A stretch of DNA of 64,000 bases from Brevundimonas sp. UBA5936 (GCA_002430835.1 DJDA01000153.1:1-64000); one strand, 5' to 3'. Positions 29,010 through 39,926 are shown, numbered from the stretch's first letter. Notes: generated by a model not told the origin, from the letters alone. Numbers and translations are program-made.

Positions 29010-30043
29010 CAGGCGTCCTCGTCTTCGATCGGCGCGTGGGAGACGCGCACCAGTTCAGCCAGGGCGGCGGCGGCGCGGCCGTCGTCGATGACGGCGGCGG
29101 CCAGTTCGGCTCCCGATTTCAGGTCTTCGGTCCGCCCGGCCACCACTAGTGCGGCGGCGGCGTTCAGCAGCACGATGTCGCGATAAGGGCCGCGCTCGCC
29201 CGCCAGCAGGGCGGTCAGGGCCGCCGCATTATGCTCGGCGTCGCCGCCGCGCAGGTCGTCCATGGTCGCCAGCGGCAGACCGGCGTCGGCGGGCGTGACG
29301 GTGAAGCGGCGCACGGCGCCGTCCTTCCATTCGGCCACCTCGGTCGGACCTGTGGTGGTCAACTCGTCCAGTCCCTGACCGTTGACGGTCCAGGCGCGCT
29401 TGGCGCCCAGTCGGCCCAGCACCCCGGCCAGCGGCTCCAGCAGGGCGGGGTCATAGACGCCCATGACCTGATGCGTGGCGCCCGCCGGATTGCACAGCGG
29501 ACCCAGCAGGTTGAACACGGTGCGGAAGCCGATCTCGCCGCGCACCGGCGCCACATGGCGGCTGGCGCTGTGATAGAAGGGCGCGAACAGGAAGGCGATG
29601 CCCGCCTGGTCCAGCGCCCGCGCCTGCTGGGCGGGCGTGGCGTCCAGATTGACGCCCAGGGCGGCCAGAACGTCGGACGAACCGGACTTGGAGCTGACGG
29701 CGCGGTTGCCGTGCTTGGCGACCTTCAGCCCCGCGCCCGCCAGCACGAAGGAGGCCGCCGTCGAGATGTTATAGGTGTGCTGGCCGTCGCCGCCGGTGCC
29801 GCAGGTGTCGATGACTTCAGCGAACGGGTGATCCAGCGACCGGGCGGCCTCGCGCATGGCGCTGGCGAAGGCGACGATCTCGTCCACCGTCTCGCCCCGG
29901 ATGCGCAGGGCGGTGACGGCGGCGGCGACCTGTGACGGGGTCGGCTCGCCGCGCAGACAGGCGGAGAAGAAGGCCTTGGCCTCATCCAGGTTCAGCACCT
30001 GTCCATCGACCAGCTTGGCCAGCAGAGGCTTGATGCTGTCCAT
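29009..30043 (-). CDS. trpD: Anthranilate phosphoribosyltransferase
   Basis: Transfers phosphoribose to anthranilate; 344 residues. Motifs: DTCGTGGDGQHTYNIST (PRPP-binding), KHGNRAVSSKSGSSDVL, and RHVAPVRGEIGFRTVFNLLG. It is a stand-alone enzyme, not fused to TrpG. One-base overlaps with trpG upstream and trpC downstream imply strict co-translation. Confidence 0.97.
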   Translation of the reverse strand: MDSIKPLLAKLVDGQVLNLDEAKAFFSACLRGEPTPSQVAAAVTALRIRGETVDEIVAFASAMREAARSLDHPFAEVIDTCGTGGDGQHTYNISTAASFVLAGAGLKVAKHGNRAVSSKSGSSDVLAALGVNLDATPAQQARALDQAGIAFLFAPFYHSASRHVAPVRGEIGFRTVFNLLGPLCNPAGATHQVMGVYDPALLEPLAGVLGRLGAKRAWTVNGQGLDELTTTGPTEVAEWKDGAVRRFTVTPADAGLPLATMDDLRGGDAEHNAAALTALLAGERGPYRDIVLLNAAAALVVAGRTEDLKSGAELAAAVIDDGRAAAALAELVRVSHAPIEDEDA

Positions 30044-30633
30044 CAGATGGTCGCCAATCGTTTGACGCCCGCCAGATCGAGGAAGTTGGCGATCATCGCG
30101 TGGCCGTGTTCGGTGGCGATGGATTCCGGATGGAACTGGACGCCGCGGATCGGTCGCGTGCGGTGCGACAGCCCCATGATCTCGCCGTCCTCGGTCCAGG
30201 CGGTGACTTCCAGCGCGTCGGGCAGGCTCTCGCGGCGCACGGCCAGCGAGTGATAGCGCGTCGCCGTAAACGGCGAGGGCAGGCCGCCGAACACGCCGCG
30301 CCCTTCATGCAGAATGGGCGAGGTCTTGCCGTGCATCAGGGTCTTGGCGCGCACCACTTCGCCGCCGAAGGCCTGACCGATTGACTGGTGCCCCAGGCAG
30401 ACGCCGAGGATAGGCATGGTCTCTGCGGCCGTCTCGATCAGCGACAGGCAGATGCCCGCCTGATCCGGCGCGCAGGGGCCGGGCGACAGGAGCACGGCCT
30501 CGGGCTGTAACGCCCAGGCCTCTTCGACGGTCAGGTCGTCGTTACGGATGACGTGCGTCTGGGCGCCCAGCTCCGCGAGGTAGTGGACGAGGTTGTAGGT
30601 GAAGCTGTCGTAGTTATCGACGACGAGAATCAT
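30043..30633 (-). CDS. trpG: Anthranilate synthase component II (glutamine amidotransferase)
   Basis: 196-residue class I amidotransferase supplying ammonia to TrpE. N-terminal VVDNYDSFTYNLVHYL, oxyanion segment LLSPGPCAPDQAG, nucleophile Cys in GVCLGHQSIGQAFGG, and His-Glu pair in QFHPESIATEHG. Separated from trpE by about 310 bases, unlike the tight spacing of the rest of the cluster; that gap holds a small plus-strand ORF. Confidence 0.96.
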   Translation of the reverse strand: MILVVDNYDSFTYNLVHYLAELGAQTHVIRNDDLTVEEAWALQPEAVLLSPGPCAPDQAGICLSLIETAAETMPILGVCLGHQSIGQAFGGEVVRAKTLMHGKTSPILHEGRGVFGGLPSPFTATRYHSLAVRRESLPDALEVTAWTEDGEIMGLSHRTRPIRGVQFHPESIATEHGHAMIANFLDLAGVKRLATI

Positions 30634-30756
30634 GGCGAAGGCTTCTTAGTACGGGGAGGCAGGGCGGTCCCAACATGGAAGGCAAGCGGGCCGATTGAAA
30701 GCGGACGTTAAGCTGTCCGGGCGATACAGGAGCATCGCCATCGGAAGAAATCCGTC

Positions 30757-30945
30757 TTGACCCCTATCGAAGCCATCCGCGACGCTCGCGCCCTGTTGAA
30801 CGAGGCCCCAGCGGAACAACCGAAACCCCTGCGCCTGCTTGCCGCAGCCGCCTTCGCCGCCATGACGGCGGTTCTATTGGCGGGGACTATGGTCGCAGGC
30901 CCCGGCGTATCGTTCGACCAGGGTTCCACGGTTTCCAATCCTTAG
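30757..30945 (+). CDS. Small single-pass membrane protein, antisense between trpE and trpG
   Basis: 62 residues from a TTG at 30757, preceded by GGAAGAAA nine bases upstream. The sequence has a polar N-terminus (MTPIEAIRDARALLNEA), a Pro-rich hinge, and one hydrophobic helix (about residues 27-47). Its stop overlaps the trpE stop on the other strand by two bases. No family recognised. Coding status rests on the ribosome site, the membrane segment and the fact that it fills an otherwise empty gap within the minus-strand trp genes. Confidence 0.5.
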   Translation: MTPIEAIRDARALLNEAPAEQPKPLRLLAAAAFAAMTAVLLAGTMVAGPGVSFDQGSTVSNP

Positions 30946-32465
30946 ACTGATCCGCCGGCGCCCTGGCCGCGAGTGGTCGCGGTGAAACGCCACGCTTCCG
31001 CAGCCGCCTTCATCGGCGCGCGAGCCTTGGCCAGGGTTTCAGCATATTCGGCGGCCGGATCGCTGTCGGCGACGACGCCGGCGCCGGCCTGAACGAAGAT
31101 CTGGCCCTTCGCGAACATGGCGGTGCGCAGGACGATGCAGATGTCCGCCTCGCCATTGGCCGAGATGTAGCCCACGCCGCCGCCGTAGCCGACGCCGCGC
31201 TTCTCTGTCTCCAGTTCGTCGATGACCTCCATGGCCCGCACCTTGGGCGCGCCCGAAAGCGTGCCTGCGGGCAGGGCGGCCAGAAGCGTGTCCACCGCGT
31301 CCAGCTTGGGATCAGCCGCGCCGTTCACGTTGGAGACGATGTGCATGACCTGGCTGTAGCGCTCGACCACGAAGCTTTCCGTGACCTCGACTGAGCCGGG
31401 CTTGGAGACGCGGCCCACGTCGTTGCGGCCCAGGTCCAGCAGCATCAGATGCTCGGCCCGTTCCTTGGGATCGGCCAGCAGTTCGACTTCCAGCGCCTTG
31501 TCCTGTTCGGGCGTGGCGCCGCGCGGGCGGGTGCCCGCCAGCGGGCGGATGGTGACGCGCCCGTTCTTCAACCGGACCAGGATTTCCGGGCTGGATCCAG
31601 CCAGTTGGAAGTCCACATAGTCGAGGAAGAACAGATAGGGCGATGGGTTGCCGCGCCGCAGCGAGCGATAGAAGGCGAACGGATCCTGGCTCCACGGGGC
31701 CGAGAAGCGGTGCGCCAGCACGACCTGGAAGATGTCGCCGGCGGCGATGTAGTCCTTGGCCTGCGCGACCATGCGGCCGAAGGCGGCTTCATCGACGTCG
31801 GAGTGGAAGTCGGGCGCGGGAACCGGCTCGACTTCGCGCTGGATCGGCAGGGGGCCGCGCAGGCGGTCTTCGAAATCCTCCAGACGGGCCTCGGCGGCGG
31901 CGTAGGCCTGGACTGGATCGCTTGCGGTGTCCGGATAGGCGGCGGCGATCAGGACGATCTCGTGCTTCACCGAATCGAAGATGGCGACCAGGGCCGGGCG
32001 CGCCATGACGGCGTCGGACAGGTCCAGCGGATCGGGATTTGCGGCGCCCAGCGGCTCCAGCAGACGCACCATGTCGTAGCCGAACACGCCGAACAGTCCG
32101 GCGGCCATCGGCGGCAGGTCGGCGGGCAGGTCGAACTTGGTCGCCGCGATCAGGGCGCGCAGGGATTCCAGCGCGGGTCGGTCTTCGGGCGTGAAGACGT
32201 CGGACAGAACGTCGGCGCCGCGCGCGATCTCGGCCTTGCCGTCCCGGCAGCGCCAGACCACGTCCGGCGACAGGGTGACGAAGGAGTAGCGGCCGTTGAC
32301 GGCGCCGCCCTCGACCGACTCGAACAGGCTGGCGTAGCGCCGCCCGTGCCCGACCTTCAGGAAGGCCGAGACGGGGGTTTCCAGGTCATCGACCAGGCGG
32401 CGGACCAGAACCTGAGGGCGGCCCGCGGTCAGACCGGCGATGAAGGCGTCGCGTTCTTCCAGCAT
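30942..32465 (-). CDS. trpE: Anthranilate synthase component I
   Basis: 507 residues. Makes anthranilate from chorismate with TrpG. N-terminal feedback-site region (ASLFESVEGGAVNGRYS), catalytic chorismate-binding core with AGDIFQVVLAHRFSAP, IRPLAGTRPRGATPEQD, LDLGRNDVGRVSKPGSV, GTLSGAPKVRAMEVIDE and the C-terminal QAGAGVVADSDPAAEYAE. The start overlaps the ppiD stop by one base, so no leader peptide or attenuator precedes it; tryptophan control would have to act at another promoter or by feedback. Confidence 0.97.
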   Translation of the reverse strand: MLEERDAFIAGLTAGRPQVLVRRLVDDLETPVSAFLKVGHGRRYASLFESVEGGAVNGRYSFVTLSPDVVWRCRDGKAEIARGADVLSDVFTPEDRPALESLRALIAATKFDLPADLPPMAAGLFGVFGYDMVRLLEPLGAANPDPLDLSDAVMARPALVAIFDSVKHEIVLIAAAYPDTASDPVQAYAAAEARLEDFEDRLRGPLPIQREVEPVPAPDFHSDVDEAAFGRMVAQAKDYIAAGDIFQVVLAHRFSAPWSQDPFAFYRSLRRGNPSPYLFFLDYVDFQLAGSSPEILVRLKNGRVTIRPLAGTRPRGATPEQDKALEVELLADPKERAEHLMLLDLGRNDVGRVSKPGSVEVTESFVVERYSQVMHIVSNVNGAADPKLDAVDTLLAALPAGTLSGAPKVRAMEVIDELETEKRGVGYGGGVGYISANGEADICIVLRTAMFAKGQIFVQAGAGVVADSDPAAEYAETLAKARAPMKAAAEAWRFTATTRGQGAGGSV

Positions 32466-34396
32466 TACTTCTTGGCGGGTGCAGGCGCCGCCGGAGCCGC
32501 GGGCGCAGCGGCCGGAGCCTCTACGCCCAGGGCTTGCAGGGCCAGGGCCGGGTCGTTGCGCGACTTGGTGCGTGCAGCGGCGGCGGCGATGGTGCGGTCG
32601 GCCAGGATGTTGGCCAGTTCTTCGGTCAGACGCGGGCGGGCCTGTTCGGCCAGCGGCGCGGCCAGGGCCGGGTTGGCGGCATGGATGGCGTCCACGCGGC
32701 CGACGACGAAGGCGGTCTGCGACTGGGCGTCGGAGAAGACCTGGCCCTTGCTCTGGCCGAACAGGCCGCGCAGCACGCCGTCGCCGACCTGGGCCTGCGA
32801 CTCGCGGCTCTGCTGCACGCCGGTGCGGACCGTCAGCGGGGCGCCGGCTTCGGCGGCCACCTTGGCGATGTCCTCGCCGGCGCGGACGCGGCCGGCCAGT
32901 TGCTCGGCCTTGGCCGACAGCAGGCGAGCGTTCTCACGCAGGGTCCACTGCTGGCCCAGCGGGGCGCGGACTTCGTCCAGCGTCGGCAGGGCCGACGGGC
33001 GGATGTCGTCCAGACGGACGGCGAAATACTGGCCGTCGCCGGCGTCGATCACGTCGCTCTCGCCGCCCTTGCTCAGGGTGTAGGCGCTTTCCAGAACCTG
33101 ACGCGGGGCGTTCATCGGCTGGCCGTCCGGCAGTTGGCCTTGCTGGGTGAAGGGCGGCAGCTGGATGACGCGGGCCTTGGCGGCCGTGGCGGCGTCGGCC
33201 AGGTTCTTGCCTTCCTGACGGGCCTTCTCGAACTGCTCGACCTTGGCGTAGGTCGCGGCCTTGACGGCCTCGGCCTGAAGCTCCTGGGTCAGGGCGGGAC
33301 GGGCGCTTTCCAGCGTCACGGCCTGACCGGCCTGAATGGCGGCCAGCTTGGCGACGGTGAAGCCCAGGCGGCCCTGGATCGGGGCCGAAACCTGGTCGAC
33401 GGCCAGGCCGAACACGGCGGCGCCGACGGCGGGGTCGCCCACGGCGGCCTGCGGCGTGCCCTTGTAGTCGCCCAGCTGGATGTTGTTGGCCTTGGCGACC
33501 TCGGCCGGGGCTTTGCCGGCGCGCAGGTCGGCGGCGATCTTGTCGGCGGCTTCCTTGGTCGGAACGGTCAGGGTGACGAAGGTGCGCTTTTCCGGGTCAG
33601 CCAGGGCGGCCTTGCGGAACTCATAGCGCTCTTGAATCTGTTCTTCGGTGACGGTCGGGCGCGGGTCGCTCGGGCCCGGCGTGAACAGCACCAGGGAGAT
33701 CATGCGGAACTCGGGGCTGCGCAGACGCGCCTCGTTTTCCTTCATGAAGGCGGTCAGTTGGGCGTCGGTCGGGGCGCCCGCACGGCCGGCCATGTCCTGA
33801 GTGACCGAGAACCAGCGACCGTCACGCGTTTCCAGCGCCTGGCCCGCCAGCAGGGCGGCGTAGACGCGCGGCGCTTGCAGGCCGGCGAAGACGGCCGAGC
33901 CGACGTGGGCGGTCACGTATTGGTCGCGCAGATCCTGCTCGAGCATTTCCGAGGTCAGGTTCTGCTGGGCCAGGGCCTGGGTGTAGAGATCCTGGTCGAA
34001 CTGGCCGGTGATCTGGTTGAAGAAGGCCGGAATCTTGCGGATTTCCGTCAGCACCAGCTCCTTGCCGGGGCGGATGCCGTTCTTCCAGGCCCACGACAGG
34101 AAGCCCAGGCGCTGGGTCTGGCTGTCGAGATACTGCTGGTGCAGGTTCTCGTTGACCATGTCGTCATAGCTGACGGGGCGGCCGGCCTGCTCCTGCAGAT
34201 TGGCGCGCACGCGCTCGAAATCGGCGCGGAACTGGTTGGAATCGACGCTGCGGTCGCCGGCGCTGATGATGTGGCGCGGTCCCAGGCTGGCGAAGATGTC
34301 GGACTGGGCCCCGACGATCAGGAAGCTCAGGATGATCAGGGCGAACAGGCCCCCAGCCCACTTGGACTTGGCGAAGTTGCGGAAGTGCGTGATCAT
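32465..34396 (-). CDS. ppiD: PpiD-like periplasmic peptidyl-prolyl isomerase (SurA N-terminal domain)
   Basis: 643 residues. A single N-terminal membrane anchor (WAGGLFALIILSFLIVG, about residues 14-30) is followed by a SurA-N-type helical domain (FRADFERVRANLQEQAGRP) and a parvulin-like central region (about residues 240-360). The tail is Ala/Pro-rich, ending in KK. Fits the PpiD chaperone, which helps nascent proteins leave the Sec translocon. It is the first gene of the ppiD-trpE-trpG-trpD-trpC run. Divergent from tpiA. Confidence 0.85.
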   Translation of the reverse strand: MITHFRNFAKSKWAGGLFALIILSFLIVGAQSDIFASLGPRHIISAGDRSVDSNQFRADFERVRANLQEQAGRPVSYDDMVNENLHQQYLDSQTQRLGFLSWAWKNGIRPGKELVLTEIRKIPAFFNQITGQFDQDLYTQALAQQNLTSEMLEQDLRDQYVTAHVGSAVFAGLQAPRVYAALLAGQALETRDGRWFSVTQDMAGRAGAPTDAQLTAFMKENEARLRSPEFRMISLVLFTPGPSDPRPTVTEEQIQERYEFRKAALADPEKRTFVTLTVPTKEAADKIAADLRAGKAPAEVAKANNIQLGDYKGTPQAAVGDPAVGAAVFGLAVDQVSAPIQGRLGFTVAKLAAIQAGQAVTLESARPALTQELQAEAVKAATYAKVEQFEKARQEGKNLADAATAAKARVIQLPPFTQQGQLPDGQPMNAPRQVLESAYTLSKGGESDVIDAGDGQYFAVRLDDIRPSALPTLDEVRAPLGQQWTLRENARLLSAKAEQLAGRVRAGEDIAKVAAEAGAPLTVRTGVQQSRESQAQVGDGVLRGLFGQSKGQVFSDAQSQTAFVVGRVDAIHAANPALAAPLAEQARPRLTEELANILADRTIAAAAARTKSRNDPALALQALGVEAPAAAPAAPAAPAPAKK

Positions 34397-34527
34397 CTAA
34401 GAAGAACCTGACGAGGGCCGGCGTCGAAAGGGCGCCAAGGGTCGCGTATAGGGGGTGCAGGGCCGCCGCCGCAAGTGAGGCTTGACGACATCTTGGCTTC
34501 CGCCGCCGTCGCCACTAGACAGGCCGC

Positions 34528-35277
34528 ATGAAACAATCTGTGAAGCTGGTCGCCGGCAACTGGAAAATGAACGGCCTGGGCGCGAGCCTGGCCGAGGCTG
34601 AAACTCTCGAGAAGGCGCTGAAGGAACAGGCTGCGGCCTGCCGCGTGGCCCTGTGCCCGCCCGCCACCCTGATCGACCGCATGGCCCAGGCCCTGAAGGG
34701 CGGCGTCGTCGAGATCGGCGGGCAGGACTGCCACGCTGAAACCTCGGGCGCCTACACCGGATCGGTCTCGGCCGAGATGGTCCGTGATGCGGGCGCGGGT
34801 CTGGTGATTCTCGGCCACTCGGAACGCCGCGCCGGATTCGGCGAGACCGACGCCGATGTCGCCGCCAAGGTCGAGGCCGCTTTGGCCGCCGGTCTGGAGC
34901 CGATCATCTGCATCGGCGAGACGCTTCAGCAGCGCGAAGCCGGGCAGGCGGTCGAGGTCGTCAGCCGTCAGGTCGCCGGTTCGCTTCCGGCCTCGCTGGC
35001 GGGCAAGGCGTTCGCTGTGGCCTATGAGCCGGTATGGGCCATCGGCACCGGCCTGACGCCGACGCTGGAGCAGATCGAGGAAGTCCACGCCGCCGTGCGC
35101 GCCGCCATGGTCGCCAAGCTTGGCGAGGGCGGCCGCGTCGCCCCGATCCTGTACGGCGGCTCGGTCAAGCCGTCGAACGCCAAGGAGATCCTGGCGGTGG
35201 CCGAGGTCGGCGGCGCCCTGGTCGGCGGCGCCTCGCTGAAGGCCGAAGACTTCCTGGGCATCATCCGCGCGGTTTGA
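34528..35277 (+). CDS. tpiA: Triose-phosphate isomerase
   Basis: 249 residues, normal length. Substrate Lys in AGNWKMNGLG, catalytic His in ILGHSERRA, catalytic Glu in VAYEPVWAIGTG (loop 6 region) and the phosphate-binding GGSVKPSNA. Glycolysis/gluconeogenesis. Followed by secG in the same direction, a common pairing. Confidence 0.98.
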   Translation: MKQSVKLVAGNWKMNGLGASLAEAETLEKALKEQAAACRVALCPPATLIDRMAQALKGGVVEIGGQDCHAETSGAYTGSVSAEMVRDAGAGLVILGHSERRAGFGETDADVAAKVEAALAAGLEPIICIGETLQQREAGQAVEVVSRQVAGSLPASLAGKAFAVAYEPVWAIGTGLTPTLEQIEEVHAAVRAAMVAKLGEGGRVAPILYGGSVKPSNAKEILAVAEVGGALVGGASLKAEDFLGIIRAV

Positions 35278-35354
35278 CCGCGCGCCTGAGCGTTTGCCCG
35301 AAACCTCCATCAATGTTAGAGGCGGCCGCTTGATCGGCGCGCTTCTGCGCCCAC

Positions 35355-35771
35355 ATGAATGACGCCATGCTCCAGACCATTCTGCTCGTCGCCATGATCC
35401 TGATCTCGGTCGCCCTGTCGGCCGTGATTCTGCTGCAACGTTCCGAGGGCGGCGCCCTGGGCATGGGCGGCGGTCCTTCGGGCTTCATGACGGCGCGCGG
35501 GGCAGGCAATCTGCTGACCCGCACCACGTCGATCCTGGCGATCGCCTTCTTCGTCTGCGCCATCGGCCTGACGATCGCGGGCAACTATGCGCGCGGTTCG
35601 CGTTCGGTGATCGACGCCGACGCCGTCGGCTCCATCGCCGTGGACCAGCCGCAGCAGACGGCTCCGGCTACGCCTGAAGCCGCACCGGCGACCCCGGCCG
35701 CTCCGGCCGCCCCGTCGCTGGACGATCTGGAAGCCAGCCTGCCGGCCGGCCAGGGCGCGCCCGCTCAATAA
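35355..35771 (+). CDS. secG: Preprotein translocase subunit SecG
   Basis: 138 residues. Two transmembrane helices (residues about 5-24 and 52-72) flank the conserved LLQRSEGGALGMGGG loop. An Ala/Pro-rich C-terminal tail is longer than in E. coli, which is usual in alphaproteobacteria. ATG 35355 is used; ATG 35367 (MLQTILLV) would match the shorter family start equally well. Strong terminator directly downstream. Confidence 0.95.
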   Translation: MNDAMLQTILLVAMILISVALSAVILLQRSEGGALGMGGGPSGFMTARGAGNLLTRTTSILAIAFFVCAIGLTIAGNYARGSRSVIDADAVGSIAVDQPQQTAPATPEAAPATPAAPAAPSLDDLEASLPAGQGAPAQ

Positions 35772-35799
35772 GGGCGGTCGTCGCCATCGAGTTTTGGGG

Positions 35800-35830
35800 A
35801 AGCGCGCCGCAAGGCGCGCTTTCTTCTTTT
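35800..35830 (+). terminator. Intrinsic terminator after secG
   Basis: Perfect nine-base stem AAGCGCGCC/GGCGCGCTT closed by a GCAA tetraloop and followed by TCTTCTTTT. Among the clearest rho-independent terminators in the window. Confidence 0.9.
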
Positions 35831-35896
35831 GATCAACAGTTGGATTTTTCCTGAGCCTCTCCGCGCAGGACGAATCATGGAGTAAGGTGTCCGCCC

Positions 35897-37549
<1,653 letters not shown>

Positions 37550-37619
37550 TCACGAACGGTTGTTGCGGTTTTCGCCGAACCGTGTGTCATCATGCTGTTA
37601 ACCTTTCGGGTCGACGCAG

Positions 37620-37769
37620 ATGGCAGGCGACATTCTCTATTTCTTGCACCGGCATTTTCGCGCGGTGTTTCTGATCGGCGCGACGGTCGGCGTGATGGCG
37701 CTCGGCCTGATCGTTCGCGGCGTTCTGGGGCTGCTGTTCAGCGTGTCGACCGGCGGCTCCGCCGTTTGA
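37620..37769 (+). CDS. Small hydrophobic 49-aa membrane protein
   Basis: ORF of 49 codons starting MAGDILYFLHRHFRAVF, with a long hydrophobic segment (FLIGATVGVMALGLIVRGVL) and a short polar end. No family recognised. No strong ribosome site is visible, but amino-acid composition and the membrane helix are unlike the random frames around it. It lies between pyrG and the TonB receptor gene on the same strand. Confidence 0.5.
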   Translation: MAGDILYFLHRHFRAVFLIGATVGVMALGLIVRGVLGLLFSVSTGGSAV

Positions 37770-37902
37770 GCGCGCTTTCGAGCTGAGGTCTTCTCGGGCG
37801 GCGGTCATTTGACGCGCGGATGCTGCGGCTCGGCGGACGACAAGCCTGACGGCATCGACTATCCCTGATCCGGTCGCCGAGCGGTTGGCAGGGAGTTCAG
37901 CG

Positions 37903-39918
37903 TTGATCGAGTTTCAGGCGCACGTCGTTGACGAGGTCGTGGTGACGGCGGCGCGGTTGCCGCCTGCGGCGGGCGAGGCGGCCTTTTCGGTCATTCGGTT
38001 GGACGAAGCGGCGCTGGCGCGCGCGGATCGGCTGGACGAGGCTCTGAGCGCTGTTCCGGCCGTGTCCCTGTTCCGGCGCACCTCCAGCCTGGCGGCCAAC
38101 CCCACGACCCAGGGCATCTCCTTGCGCGCCATCGCGCCGTCGGGCGCGGGGCGGACCCTGGTGACGCTGGACGGCGTGCCCTTGAATGATCCCTTCGGCG
38201 GCTGGGTGATCTGGTCGCAACTGCCGACCGAGAGCCTGGAAAGTCTCGACATCGTGCGCGGCGCCGGCGCCGGCCCCTATGGCGCGGGCGCCCTGACGGG
38301 CGTGATCCAACTGCGCGAGCGGGAGCGCGGCGGCGTGCTGTCCGCCTCGGTCTCGGAACGCGGCGGCGCACGGCTGGCCGGCTCGGGCGGGTTCGATATC
38401 GGGCCAGCGCGGCTGACAGCCTCGACCCTGTATGAGAGCAGCGACGGCTATGCGCCTGTACGCGGCGCGGCGGCCGGGGCGGCGGATACTTCCCTGGATC
38501 TGGAAGCCCGTGCGGCGGCCCTGCGGCTGGATGCGCCGCTGGGCGAGGCTAACGTATCGCTGAGGGCCTCTGTCTATGACGAAGAGCGCGGCTCGGGTCT
38601 GGCGGGCGCACGGTCCAGCGCCAGCGGCCACCTGTTGTCCGCCACGGCGGCGCGCAGGGCGGAGGAGGGGCGCTATGGCTGGCGCTTGCAGGCGTGGCGG
38701 CGCGAAAGCGACTTCGCCAACACCTCCGTCGCCGTGGCGGCCGATCGCAGCGCGACCACGCCCGCCAATGACCAGTATGAAACGCCAGCGACCGGCTGGG
38801 GCGTCAACGCCGCCTTGCGACGCGCGACGCGCGACATCGCCGGAGGGCGGTTGGAATGGGAGCTGGGCGCCGACGCCCGCTTCAACGAGGGCGAAACGCG
38901 CGAGCGTTTCCGCTTCATGCAGGGCGCCTTCACCCGCGATCGCGTGGCGGGCGGCGAGACCTCCGTGGCGGGCGTCTATGGCGAAGGCTCGTGGAGCGAC
39001 GACCTGTGGCTGGTGGCGGGCGGGCTGCGCCTGGACGGATGGCGCAATGAGAACGGCAGGCGGCGGGAGTGGGACCGCGCCACGGGCCTGCCCACGCTGG
39101 ACGAAAGCGATCCCGATCGCTCGGGCGAGGTGGTCAGCGCCCGCCTGGCGGCGCGGCGGTTCATCGGCGGCGGCTGGGCGGCGCGGGCGGCGGCCTATTC
39201 CGGGTTCCGCCCGGCGAGTCTGAATGAGCTGCACCGTCCGTTCCGCGTCGGCAATGACCTGACCGAGGCCAATGCGGCCTTGGTTCCCGAGACGCTGCAA
39301 GGGGTCGAGGCGGGGCTGGCGTTTGAGGGGCCGATTTCGGCCTTCGGCGTCAATCTGTTCTGGAACCGGATCGAGGACGCCATCGTCAACGTCACCATCG
39401 CCGAGGGGCCGGGAACCTTTCCGCGGGCGGGTTTTGTTCCGGCGGGCGGCGTCCTGCGTCAGCGTCAGAACGCCGGGACCATCGAGGCCAAGGGCGTGGA
39501 GCTGACGGCGCGTCAGGCGCTGCGAGGCGGGTTGGCCCTGAACGGCGCCCTGTCGATCACCGATGCGCGGATGGACGGCGGCTCAGCGGCGCCTCAGCTG
39601 ACCGGACTGCGGCCCGCGCAGGCGCCGATCTGGAGCGTGACGGGCGGGCTGGACTGGCAGGCGGCTGACCGGCTCGGCCTGTCGATGCAGGCCCGCTACG
39701 AAAGCAAGCGGTTCGAAGATGATCTGAACAGCCGCGTGCTGGACGCCGCCGTCACCATCGACGCGCGTGCGGAATGGCGCGCCGGACCGCGAACCTTGCT
39801 GTGGCTGGCGGCGGACAATCTGTTCGACGCCGAGGTCGAGGTCTCGGAAACGGCGGGCGGGGTGGCCGGCTATGCTCCGCCGCGCACCCTGTCGCTGGGT
39901 CTGCGCCTGTCCTACTGA
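37903..39918 (+). CDS. TonB-dependent outer-membrane receptor, N-terminus unclear
   Basis: About 671 residues. A TonB-box/plug start VDEVVVTAARLP, plug motifs (NPTTQGISLRAIAPSGAGRTLVTLDGVPL in part as GISLRAIAPSGAG; LESLDIVRGAGAG) and a long beta barrel follow; the barrel ends LSLGLRLSY. GGGAG lies seven bases before TTG 37903; TTG 37885 is the other option. No signal peptide is visible from either start back to the in-frame stop at 37810, which is odd for an outer-membrane protein. Substrate unknown; the plug resembles BtuB/FecA-like receptors only generally. Confidence 0.82.
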   Translation: MIEFQAHVVDEVVVTAARLPPAAGEAAFSVIRLDEAALARADRLDEALSAVPAVSLFRRTSSLAANPTTQGISLRAIAPSGAGRTLVTLDGVPLNDPFGGWVIWSQLPTESLESLDIVRGAGAGPYGAGALTGVIQLRERERGGVLSASVSERGGARLAGSGGFDIGPARLTASTLYESSDGYAPVRGAAAGAADTSLDLEARAAALRLDAPLGEANVSLRASVYDEERGSGLAGARSSASGHLLSATAARRAEEGRYGWRLQAWRRESDFANTSVAVAADRSATTPANDQYETPATGWGVNAALRRATRDIAGGRLEWELGADARFNEGETRERFRFMQGAFTRDRVAGGETSVAGVYGEGSWSDDLWLVAGGLRLDGWRNENGRRREWDRATGLPTLDESDPDRSGEVVSARLAARRFIGGGWAARAAAYSGFRPASLNELHRPFRVGNDLTEANAALVPETLQGVEAGLAFEGPISAFGVNLFWNRIEDAIVNVTIAEGPGTFPRAGFVPAGGVLRQRQNAGTIEAKGVELTARQALRGGLALNGALSITDARMDGGSAAPQLTGLRPAQAPIWSVTGGLDWQAADRLGLSMQARYESKRFEDDLNSRVLDAAVTIDARAEWRAGPRTLLWLAADNLFDAEVEVSETAGGVAGYAPPRTLSLGLRLSY

Positions 39919-39926
39919 GGCGAGGC

